DNA of 64,000 nucleotides from Uloborus plumipes (taxonomy: Eukaryota; Arthropoda; Arachnida; Araneae; Uloboridae), in assembly GCA_038373865.1 (NCBI GenBank), contig JAXGGA010004718.1:1-64000 (forward strand). The letters are read 5' to 3'. Below the pieces are notes generated by a model, which was not told where the DNA came from, searched no databases, and saw nothing but the letters and a program-made list of their open reading frames with translations. Shown here piece by piece: positions 25,017 through 35,080 of the stretch (the first letter of the stretch is position 1; the number at the start of each line of letters is the position of its first letter). The translations under genes were made by a program, and so were the position numbers.

Positions 25017-25542
25017 TATATGTTTATACGCAGAGCGGGACGGATGAACAAATTAAGTGTGTGTTGACAGCAGGGTTGCCAGACGTCCCGGATTTCAAAG
25101 GACGGTCCTGTTTTTTGAAAAACTGTCCTGCGTCCCTGGGAAACTTGATACGGGACGGCTAAAGTCCCGTATTCTAGCTAGGAGCAACATTTTACAAAAT
25201 GAAACATTAATTTCAGGAAAAAACTTAAGTAAAACGAAAAATGTGAATTGCAGTGAGAAGAAAATTGTTTGAATCATAGTGTTTTTCTGTTCTAAAGTGC
25301 AATGATATTATTCCGTTCAAGTAGAGCAGAAATTATTGAAAAAATTCATTCAACAAAGGTGGAGTTAATTTTAAAAGTAGTGTAGCTCCTAGTAAATGAT
25401 TTTATTATACCTCATTATATAAAGCCCTTTTCAAACATTTCATTAAGAAAGAAATGTAAGTGTTCAGCTACTATTAGTCACTAGATATTTATCTTTTGAA
25501 ATGTTCTTTGCTTCGCTTTTAAACTAAAAGATGTACTTAAAT

Positions 25543-25790
25543 GGATGGTGTTATGCAAAAAGGAGTTAACCCACAAAAACCTGATTTTGAGATAGTGGGC
25601 TTTAAAGTCAACGAACTCTGGCAAAAAGCATGGAGCTCTATATAAATATACCAATGATACGTTACCATGAAATGCTGATAGAGCTTAAATATTTTTGCTT
25701 AATGTAGAAAGCAACATATTTTACCATCACAGTTGGTTAACTCATTTTTTTATGTTTTGTGGGTTAACTCCTTTTTGCATAACACCATCC
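25543..25790. mobile_element. Foldback MITE, 36-base inverted ends
   Basis: GGATGGTGTTATGCAAAAAG and the next 16 bases are repeated inverted and without mismatch at 25755-25790. AAAT flanks both sides. The interior has no coding capacity. The family is unassigned; it lies inside the hAT element 25071-28177. Confidence 0.88.
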
Positions 25791-25993
25791 AAATGTGATT
25801 CCATTTAGCAAACAAATGCGCATTTTAAAAATATGAAGATACACAATTTTTACAATGAACGACACAAACATAAATTGCAATGAGTTTTATGGGGAACTCA
25901 AAGACACATTTAAACTTTGAAAGAATGTTTGCATCATTAACATCAAGTAGCAGATATGATTAAAAAATAGAAACAAAATTTGCTGACATTATA

Positions 25994-27422
25994 CACTGGC
26001 GGAAAAAAAAATCCCAACACCAAGAAAGACTTGTGTTAGAGAAACAAAATTTGGTAGGCTTGTTTATACAACTGAAAGATGACATCGATTGAAATTTCGT
26101 GTTCCGCGCATAAGTTTGGTGCAGCTGGCGTCACTCAGAACATGCAAATAAGGCTTGTTTTAGAAGCGTGTTGTGAAGCTCGTGTGTATTATTTTCCCGT
26201 GAAATTGGACGAATTGCGTTCATGTTAGCCAGGAATACCTTTTAAGAAGACGAAGAAGCCATTATCAACAGCTCACCGAGTTTAAACGAGGTCGTACAAA
26301 TTGGCTACGAGAAGGTGGATTTTCATTTCGCGATATTGCAGAAAGACTTGGGTGGGAATGTTTTCACCATGCATGATTATTGGAAGCTATGGGCAAGGGA
26401 TGGTACTACCTCAAGAAGATCGAGTTCCGAGCTGCCACGTGGCACGACTGAGAAGGAAGATCGCCGAATCTTGCGTACGGCTGTGGCGCATCGTACTGAA
26501 TCTGCGGCTGACATTCGAGCTGCAGTTGGTACCGTCGTGACCCAAAGAACGGTAAGAAACTGTTTACTTCAAGGACAGCTCCGAGCCAGGCAGCCTGTAG
26601 CCGGTATTCCATTGACTGTAAACCATTGCCTTTTCCGACGGCAGTAGTGCCACGACAGAGCTCACTGGAGGTCGGAGTGGAGATTTGTTGTAATTTTTGA
26701 TGAAAACAGATTCTGAATTAGTGCCAGTGGTGGCTGTATATTGGTCAGAAGGAGGCCAGGGGACCGCCTGCATCCAAGCGGTCTACGGCCTAGACACACG
26801 GGACTCACACCTGGAGTTATGGTCTCTGGAGCAATTTCCTACGACAGCAAGGGCATTCTTGTGGTTATCCCAAACTCACTGACTGAAAATTTGTCGTCAG
26901 TCTGTTAATTTAACCAGTCGTACAGCCCTTCATGAGTAGCATTCAAGGGGGCGTTTTCTAACCGGATAACGCTTGCCCTCACATCGCTGCTGTAACGCAA
27001 TGTACTCTACAGAGTGCTGACATGTTACCATGACCTGCAAAATCACCAGGTCTGTCTCCAATTGATAACGTATGGGATATCATTGGATGGCACCTCGAGC
27101 ATCATCCACAGTCAGCAATGACGGTCCTAGTATTGACACAGCAAGTGCAACAAGCATGGAACTCTATACCACAAAGTGACATTCGGCACTTGTATGACAT
27201 AATGCATGCATGCTTGCAGGCTTGCCTTCAAAATTCTAGAGGTTACACCCTCTATTAAATTAACAGAGTTTCACATTTGCACAGCATTTTCTTGAGCTTA
27301 AATTAGCCAGTGATCTTGTACATTTAATCAATTAAACATGTTAACTAGACAATTGCACTACCCAAATTTCATTACTCTACGGCAATTTTTTCTTGGTGTT
27401 GGGATTTTTTTTTCCGCCAGTG
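25994..27422 (+). mobile_element. Tc1-like transposon, full length but inactive
   Basis: The inverted ends begin CACTGGCGGAAAAAAAAATC and extend about 32 bases through the phrase CCCAACACCAAGAA. They are flanked by TA at 25992-25993 and 27423-27424. At 1429 bases it has full Tc1-like length and holds one transposase gene, now broken (26280-27258). It sits inside the hAT element 25071-28177, so it is the younger of the two. Confidence 0.95.
26280..27258 (+). pseudogene. Tc1-like transposase pseudogene
   Basis: The N-terminal part reads EGGFSFRDIAERLG, then shifts frame near 26350 to a helix-turn-helix segment with SSELPRGTTEKEDRRI and VTQRTVRNCLL. A TAG at 26645-26647 interrupts it. The first catalytic Asp is in VVIFDENRF (codon 26699). 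After another frameshift come PGVMVW, the second Asp in PDNACPH (codon 26965), a TGA, then SPGLSPIDNVWD (codon 27064), where an Asp occupies the usual catalytic Glu position. The frame ends QNSRGYTLY and stops at 27256-27258. Several frameshifts and stops make it nonfunctional. Confidence 0.93.
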
Positions 27423-28234
27423 TATTAGAACAACTATTTGTTATAATATTCAAAAAGCAGTAATTTTTTTTTATCCTAAAGATATTGAAAATTAAATTTT
27501 TATTTGATTTAGGTTAACTTCTCATAGTTTAGGTAGTCAGTTTTAATGCTATGCCTGCACAATTGTAATAAAAAAACTGTTAATGACTCATTAAAATTGT
27601 TTTGCACGTATTCAAATTTCCCCTTTTCTACGTCTGGCATTTTGAAAGAGTACATAGGTATCTACTAAACATTAGTCGTCCCTAAAAACAACTATTATGC
27701 TTTCAACGTCAGGACAAGCCAGTCTTTTTTAGGATTAAGGGGGTCAATTGCCCCCTTGTTTTTGAGAAATAAATGTATTTACATATAAAAGAACGTGGTT
27801 TTTGCTGTTATTTGGTATAATGTACTTTGAATATATACCCCCCTTTGAATTTGCCCTTTGCTCCGTGACAAAATTCGAAAGGATGGGCTTTCACCAAGAA
27901 AAAGGGGGTCAAAAGCAAGGAGCTATAAACTTTCAAATTATTTTGAGTTAAAACTTTTCCCACAAATAATTATGAAGAAAAATAACTATGCAATGGGTAA
28001 AAAATATAGTTTTTATACATATAACTATTAGTAGTGTATTTTTTTCCTGCATATTTTTGAGAAGCGTTTGATATTAAAATCAAGGTTATAAAAAGTTAAC
28101 TTTTAGACTGCATCTACCCCCCCCCCCCCAAAAAAAAGCCTGTCCCGTATTTACAGTTCTTAAATCTGGCAACCCTGGTTGACAGATGTTCTTGCTTTTT
28201 CATTCCAACTGCTGTCTTTTGGTCTCATAATAAC

Positions 28235-28987
28235 CAGGGCTGCGGAGTCAGAGGAAAAATGGTTGACTCCGATTCCGACTCCGGGATTTTAAAACTTCCG
28301 ACTCCGACTCCCGACTCCTGCTTTTTTTATTTATTTTTTTTACCCAAAGGCGAAGAGGGAAAAACCCTAAACAAAGGTGGAAATCTTAAGCTTCATTTTT
28401 AAAAGTTTCATTTTTATTCATGGTCGTAGTTAGGATTCACTTTAAGAGGGAGGGGTGGTAGCAAGCTGGGGTATCCCAGTTGGAGGTCATGGAAGGTCGT
28501 TGTGACCTCTCAAAATTCTCAATTTTCTCAAGAACTCGCAGGTAATTTCACCACATTTACCTCAATTCTCGGAGGTCACTGTGACCTCCCAAAAAGTCAA
28601 TTTTCTCCAGAGCTAAAGACAAGTGCCGCTCTTGTCATTTGACCCGTACAAAGCTAATCCTTTTCGTGTTAAATAGCCAGACTTTATTTTAACACATTGC
28701 ATTTTTGCTGCAAATATTTTTTATTCACTTTCATAGACCCAAACATAGCAATTCGTTTCACAAAGCAGATCCGCCATTTTGAAGCCCTTTTTAATGATCC
28801 TAGATGCTTAGGATTTGGATATTGGACGCTGAAAATTTGTATCTGTTAGTTTCAAAGATATGTTTTCGCCTCCATAAAATTTCATCCAAATCGGAGGTGG
28901 TCGGAGTCGACATGTTTTTCAGCGACTCCGACTCTGACTCCTTTAGTCCAAAATCAGTCCGACTCCGACTCCGACTCTGCAACCCTG
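28235..28987. mobile_element. hAT-type non-autonomous element rich in GACTCC
   Basis: The ends CAGGGCTGCGGAGTCAGAG and CTCCGACTCTGCAACCCTG are inverted copies with a few mismatches, with an exact 8-base duplication ATAATAAC at 28227-28234 and 28988-28995. Both sub-terminal regions are arrays of CCGACT/GACTCC. The middle (28421-28610) carries a GGTCGTAGTTAGGATTC and GAGGTCACTGTGACCTCC patch related to the element at 14039-14766. No coding capacity. Confidence 0.9.
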
Positions 28988-28995
28988 ATAATAAC

Positions 28996-31653
28996 GATTT
29001 TTCCGTGGTGATGAAAATATTATGCAAAACGTCGCGTGTTTGTGTGTAAAAATAAAATAGTAAGAGGTTTTTGAGACACTAATCGAACGCCATGCAAGTT
29101 CAGTTGGAATAGGACAAATGCACTTTCAATACAAAGTACTAAATTTAATATTTACATTGTGTTTCGCGATTTCGAAACGCTCGTGTCGAAAACGAACTGC
29201 AGATCTAACTAAAACTTAGTTGGCTGCTTAGTGTCTTTTAGCCTTCGACCTTCATTATCTCCAGATTCGATAATAAGCATCTAAATCATTGTTTATATTT
29301 GTCACATAAGCAGCTTAGTGTCACTTTCTTCGGCGCATGCCATTAATCTGCCACAAGAGAGGGCAATTGCCTACGAATTGCGTCATTACCGACAGCTTTT
29401 TCGAACGTTATTACAAGCAGAACCCTTGCTAATGAGCTATTTCTGAATGCCTGAAAAACCTGATTACCGCTCGCATTATGTGCTCGTTTCTTTTGCAGAT
29501 TTATTAGCTTTAAACTTTCGATTTTTAGAGCTGTGCTTTAATTGCACTTCTCACTTCTGAGATCGTTTAGAGACGCTAAATTGCTAATTATATCTATGTC
29601 ATCATCGCTTTAACTCTCAACTTGTAACGAGAATTTTGACAAATGTGTAATGTGTGTAATGAACCTGACTTTTCAGTACTTACGCGTGCTTACTTACTAT
29701 TCATGCTCGTTGATATGTTTAGTCACTGACATTGCTTGCTTGAATAATTGATTTTGAAGTCCTTATATTGGCTTTGAACCAATCGTAGCAGAGACTGAAT
29801 TTTTGTCATTCTTCTTTTGGGACCATCAAAATATAATTTCAACAGAAAAAAGAAGAAAAAAATGGAAGTGACGTTATAGATTGACGACAAGTTGGCGCTA
29901 TCTTTCCAAATTCAACGCGAAAAATTAGCTGACCATCGACTAGACTAATCATTGTCAATTTGACCTTACTTACAATATTGATCAAGCTTTCTGCAAACAG
30001 AGTCATTACTTAATCCCCTCACCCTCCCTCCACAGTCTGTTTTGATAAATCAAAGTACTTCCATATATGTGGCATGTTTTTTGTTGCTTTTTCACGAAAT
30101 ATTATTTCTTTTCCTCTTGGTAAGCATAATTTCATCCCAAATAGTTTGAGTGAAAAATAATTTCTTTTTAACTTTACTTCGGACTTGCACTCAATGAAAG
30201 ATTTTGTAATTACAAAATCTTTCATGGGGCATCATAAAATGCAAAGATAAAAAATTTTAGGATTCATTGCAAAAAGCAAAATTTTCTTCCACTTACTGGG
30301 CATGAATCCCTTTCTAGTCAGGTCAAAATCTTTGAAAAAAAAAAAAAAAATTCTTATGGAGAAAGTATGAATGAATTCTGTACCTGATGTAGCACACACA
30401 TGTGTGTCTATCCTCATTTCTCGAAGTTTTTTATTTGTAGAGAGTTTTGGCTTAAGGCTCCCTGTTTTCCTGAAGAAGCCAAACATTTTTTAGACTCCCG
30501 CCGCAATCGGTCGCTGCTCCTGGTCCTGTGTCCTGGTCGTGAATGAAGTATGACTGAAAAAGATTTCGGGCACTAAACGTCATATAAACGTAACTTACAA
30601 TCGCTTTCAATTGTTGGTCCCCCGGTCGGCGTGTTGCGGTTAACTCTCACTTAACTAAAAGAAAATTACGATTACCACCGTAACAGCTTAATCCACTAAA
30701 ACAACGAGACAAGAGAGTTTTTCCCGTCGAGCGTGATTGAAACAGAATGAAGTCTTCCTCCAAAGGGGGGGAGGGGGTCAAAGTTCCAATTGGACTCGCA
30801 TATAAAAAGCACTTTCTCACTGCTTTCTCGCAGCATCCCACCGCGGAATTAATCAGTGGCGAGGGATGGGAAACGAGGACGCTGATTTATGGGGACTCGC
30901 CCCCCCTTCACCCCCATAATGGTATTAATCGCCCTTCCTCATCCCACAGAGAGAAATGGATTTATGACCGCTACGCGAAGGGTTGAGTTGAACCCGAGAA
31001 ACCTTTCCACATAATGATGACGTAATGGAGCATCGACATGGCAATTATGGGTGCTTTCGAACGGGGCAGGAGGAAGCCCCGCTCTGCTGGCAAAATGCTT
31101 GTTCCACATTTGGTGTTCCCACCCTCGCCTGATTTTGTTCCTGGTATCGTGCATGCATTGATTCAGGTGCTCCCAAACATTGCCAAACCTGGACATCTTT
31201 CGAAGAATTAGAATACAATTCGAACTGATAATTGTTAGAATATCAATCGTGGAGATATCTGTGTGCATATAAGAGTACGTTCTCTACATTTTCGTGATAT
31301 TTTGTATAGTTCATCAAAACAGTATTTTCTGCTTCATGGTTCAAGAACTCACGCGAAACCTAGAGCATTCTTTGTGGTAAAAAGTCCTGTCCGGTCACTG
31401 CCCAAAACTTATTGCACGCAAATGTGATTTCTGCTACTAAAGGATACTAAAAGCGTTATTTTCCTACCAAGTATAAAAAAATCCAAACAAATGAGAAGGG
31501 GAAATTTATGAACACTTGTTCATCAAAAACCAAGGTAGTTGCTCCTCGGAGTGATGGCGGATGAACTAGAAGTGGAAACAGAAAACTTCATTTTGTAGTA
31601 GATAGAATTAGCAATTGCGTTCGAGCTGTAAAGTTTTTCTGCTCGCGCGTCCT
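28996..31653. other. Low-repeat DNA, possible conserved non-coding stretch
   Basis: Positions 29160-29640 and 30480-31170 contain few recognisable repeats and are locally richer in G+C. A perfect 32-base palindrome lies at 30194-30225. Frames up to 109 codons occur near 30939-31268 but show no known domain or convincing splice pair. No gene is called. Confidence 0.45.
30194..30225. repeat. Perfect 32-base palindrome
   Basis: ATGAAAGATTTTGTAA is followed immediately by its exact reverse complement. It could extrude as a cruciform or form a small hairpin. No associated element was recognised. Confidence 0.9.
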
Positions 31654-32414
31654 AGTGCTGGATCGTAAAAAATGTAGATCGGCGGATACGGATCTTCGTG
31701 TCTAAATCTACTGATACGGACCTTAACTTTTTTACCTAATTTAATCTCGGTCCAAGTTTCAAACTTTCAGCAGAAAGTGTTCTCGCAAGAATAAAGGCAC
31801 ATCTTTTTTAAACATCCATTTTTGCTAAAATATCATCTAAAATATGAGTTATTCGTGAAAGAAGTCTCCGCTAGGAAGAGTTGAGAGCAATGGAACAGCA
31901 GGATGAATCGGACAGTGCTGCATTTATGCCGAGATAAAATGTGAAAAATTATTTCCAGTATGCTTGTTCAGTAGTTGTAGAAGCAAAAGAATAAAGCTGC
32001 TTCATGTACTGGAACAGCTTGAAAGAACTTTTCACATTTTGTTTCGGCATAAATGCAGCGCTATAGGATTCCTCCCGACTCGCCACTATCGACTAAATAA
32101 CATAGCCAGTAACATTTTTACGAAAGGTAACTAGAGAATAGACTCACTTTTTCGAAAAATATTTAAAAAAAAAAAGCTCACGATGAGGAATAACAAAAGC
32201 CCTGAAACTATAAAAAAATGATCATGCAATTGCTAAAATGATTCTTTGTAATGTTTATAAGAAATGAAAACTAATTTAAATGGAATGTAATAGTATTTTA
32301 CAGTTTACTTATTTGCAAAAGTTCAAATGTGTAAGAAAATTAAAGACTAATAGATCCATTTAATGTTAAACGGATACAGATCTTTTTTTCCCCATGGTTA
32401 TTCGGCACATCACT
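31654..32414. mobile_element. Possible decayed TIR element
   Basis: The left edge AGTGCTGGATCGTAA is loosely matched by the inverted right edge TTATTCGGCACATCACT. Both sub-terminal regions contain CGGATAC(G/A)GATCT phrases. No clear target duplication was found. The inverted repeat at 31914-32062 lies inside. Confidence 0.4.
31914..32062. repeat. Inverted repeat, ~35-base arms
   Basis: AGTGCTGCATTTATGCCGAG continues through ATAAAATGTGAAAA and recurs inverted at about 32028-32062 with a few mismatches. It is probably a small MITE or foldback. Confidence 0.7.
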
Positions 32415-34140
32415 ATTTAAACAGGACGCTTCAATTTGAGTAACCTCTGCTCAGCATACTGAAGCCCTTTTTTAGTCGTAAAAATTCTTCCATATATATA
32501 AAATACCGTATTAGGATTGGCAATATATGTTTTGGGGATTTATAGTTATGAATGTTAAACTTTCTGAAAAAATTCATTTCCTATTTGAAGCAACATATTC
32601 AGTTAACTAATGAATCGCCCGCATGAAATGATGTAATCAAGTTGTTTGAGATTATCAGTATAAGAAATACAGCATCAACCAATCCATCAAATATTTTCAT
32701 TTGAAAGTAAGAATCGGTTATCTACGATGCTCCTTATTAAAGCCTCATCCCGGTGAGGTTTCCCGGGTCAGAGTTCGCGCAATCTGGAATGGCAACAGGT
32801 GAATTCAGACGATACGCAGTCACGGAGTTGGCGGAATGAGTGTTCCGAGGCAGGCTTATTACGTACTTTTTGGAACGTGTCAATTAATAATTCGTTCCTT
32901 CGTGACATCACGACGAAGGGGAGCAGATGTTTCTCTTACATGAATGTGGAATATACATACCGGTTTGATTTGATTTCTAGCTGTAGGTTTTACATGTAAA
33001 TATCTTTATCTTTGATTGAAGTGGAAAAAACACGACATTATTTTAAGTTGATCTAAATAATGATAGATTAACGGAAATAACGTTTTAAAAAAGCGTTATT
33101 TATCGAAACTGGTTAAGAGATGTAAAGCAGTGAGTAACCGCCTCTGAGCAAGGGCTAAGGCAGGAACGGTGTATTGCATGGTTAAGAGATGGTTAAATTG
33201 TTTCATAAAAGAATATAAAAAATCTTTACTAAATCAAAGTTCGTCACTCAGATACTTCTTTTGCTCCAAAGGTCTTTTATTTTGTTTAATCAATTCATTT
33301 TCGAAGTTTTTTTTTCAGACAACCTAGACTGGACTTATTCTAATTTTAAAATAGTTTGCAATGCTACGTGTATTGTGTTGGTTTTAAAACATATTTTAAC
33401 TACTGCGTAAAAATGGTATTTTTTAGAATTATTTTAGTATTGTTCGTGATGAAAGTAACTTCATTATTAAAAATAAAAATCAAAAATATTTACACAAATG
33501 TTTTTGTTTTACAAAAGAAAAGTTTTGGTTTTAAGCAATAGCTATTTTTTTCAGAACAGTAAACTACTATTGTTTTTTTTTTTATAGAGTACAGAAAAGT
33601 CTTTACTTTCTGAACAATGTTTGGAAAAATAATCTTCACTTTCTTAAGTTTCCCTTTTTGGAAGGAGAAAAACATCTTCTTTAGAAAAATAATCTTCTCT
33701 TTTTGAGGTTTTTTTTTTTTTTTTCTTTTTTGGCTGCGAATAAATCTTCTATTGCTGAAAAAGAAACAGAAAAATAACCTTTACTTGATAAAGTCTTTTT
33801 TCCAGTTTGGGAATTTGAAAGATGAAAGAATCTTCATTTTGTAATGATTTGGGAAAGAACCGTCACTTTCTGAAGCGAGTGTCAAGTTTTTATTTTCATG
33901 CTAAATTCAAAAATTCTTTGATTAACTTAATTCTTTGAAATTATAAAATCATAGAAAAAGAAAAGTTTTTTTCTATTATAAGCATCAAATTCATTTACAA
34001 CTCAAAAAGTCCCTTAGAAACGAGTGCCAGTTAATATGCTTCAGAATGCTGAATTTGTTTTCTCACATACACACCAATATTATTTAAATCTAAAAAAGTT
34101 TTCTTTGTAATACGCTTTTATTAGTTTCACATGAAGGTTT
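32415..34140. other. Unannotated AT-rich DNA
   Basis: At 33124-33180 is a truncated copy of the repeat whose fuller form is at 58686-58924 (shared GCAGTGAGTAACCGCC, AAGGGCTAAGGCA and TGTATTGCAT). Otherwise no element or gene is recognised. 33590-33860 has degenerate AATCTTC-like repeats. Confidence 0.5.
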
Positions 34141-34402
34141 GTTTGCATGTATGTAACTCTGAATAAAAGATAAAATTCACGTTCTTCACAAATATAAAAT
34201 AATATATTTAATACTATTATTAATAATAAAGCCTAAACTATATTACATGTTGATGTATTATAAGTGTTTCAGTTGTTTGCATGTGGCTCTGAATAATAGA
34301 TGAAATTCACGTTCTTTGCAAATATAAAAGTAATATATTTAATACTATTATCAATACTAAAGGCTAAATAAACTACATTACATGCTAATGCATTATAAGT
34401 GC
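34141..34402 (+). repeat. Tandem duplication, ~130-base unit
   Basis: The unit starting GTTTGCATGTATGTAACTC (34141) recurs as GTTTGCATGTGGCTCTG at 34274. Both copies run through AAATTCACGTTCTT, AATATATTTAATACTATTAT and TGCATTATAAGTG-like text. Two copies with moderate divergence. Confidence 0.85.
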
Positions 34403-34528
34403 ATGTAAACTAAGAGGAGATTCAATAGTTTTGAAAATCAGAGTGAAATCAGTAAGAGTATGTTTGATTCACTCTAAAAGCGTATTTTTTAGTTTTTTAA
34501 ACTATAATTAAGACTGTTCTTTTTCTAG

Positions 34529-34711
34529 AAACCTAATGCTGTGTCTCTGCTAACAGAGCGGTATTTAAGTTCCCTGTATCGACCGTTTGCCTCTGTTCGG
34601 AAACAGCTCACAGAACAGGCTCTGTCCAGATGTCAGACTGTAGGACAAGAGCACTTTGAAGCGCACTACCTAGGACCGACAGCACTCTTTTTGAGGACAG
34701 TCCGGGACTGT
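34529..34711 (+). CDS. Candidate internal coding exon, gene unidentified
   Basis: These 183 bases (61 codons, phase 0 to 0) are open, and the frame closes exactly at the splice signals. A polypyrimidine tract and TTTTTCTAG precede it, and TGT then GTAAGT follow it. The predicted peptide begins KPNAVSLLTERY, passes through RPFASVRKQLTEQ and EHFEAHYLGPT, and ends LRTVRDC. It is soluble-looking, mixed in composition and rich in charged residues, unlike the low-complexity frames around it. The base composition is clearly richer in G+C than the flanks. I do not recognise the family. Neighbouring exons were not found, so they probably lie outside the window. A chance open segment is possible but less likely given both splice signals. 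Confidence 0.6.
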
Positions 34712-34784
34712 GTAAGTCTTTTTGTCGTAGAGCTTTTTCTAGTATCAGCATTATTCCTGATGTCATTTTAATTGTATGCTGCTG

Positions 34785-35080
34785 TGGAGCAAATAGTAAC
34801 TTGTAATCGTTTTAAAGATGTTTGTTCTTTCTACAGACAAAACTGGAATTGTAATTTCATTTATTTATTTATTTATTTATTTATTTATGTTTATTTATTT
34901 ATTTATTTACTATGGATTTGCTTATTATGCCATGGAGCAAATAGTAACTTGTAATCACTTTAAAGACATTTGTTCTTCCTGCAGACAAAACTGGAATTGC
35001 GATTTCATTTATTTGATTTTATGTATTTATTTATTTTTATTTATTTATTTATTTTTAGTAATCTATCTGGGAAGCTAGCA
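34785..35080 (+). repeat. Tandem duplication, 148-base unit with TTTA microsatellite
   Basis: TGGAGCAAATAGTAACTTG starts at 34785 and again at 34933. Both copies contain CAGACAAAACTGGAATTG followed by a TTTA-rich stretch. The acceptor-like TTCTACAG and TCCTGCAG in each copy are duplicated with the repeat and are not treated as exons. Confidence 0.85.

Larger units (their letters stand above)
25071..28177. mobile_element. hAT-type transposon with CAGGGTTGCCAGA ends, carrying two nested elements
   Basis: The left end CAGGGTTGCCAGACGTCCCG is partly matched by the inverted right end TTAAATCTGGCAACCCTG. An exact 8-base duplication GTTGACAG lies at 25063-25070 and 28178-28185. Sub-terminal GTCCCG and GGGACGG blocks occur near the left end, and CCTGTCCCGTATTTAC near the right. 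About 1.4 kb is the element's own DNA. The rest is a foldback MITE (25543-25790) and a Tc1-like element (25994-27422). No hAT transposase was recognised. Confidence 0.9.

Noticed and set aside
30939..31268. 109-codon open frame on the - strand
   Set aside because: No homology recognised and no splice pair; open by moderate G+C content.
34840..35000. Acceptor-like TTCTACAG and TCCTGCAG before ACAAAACTGG
   Set aside because: They are duplicated with a tandem repeat and run into TTTA microsatellites, so they are not exons.
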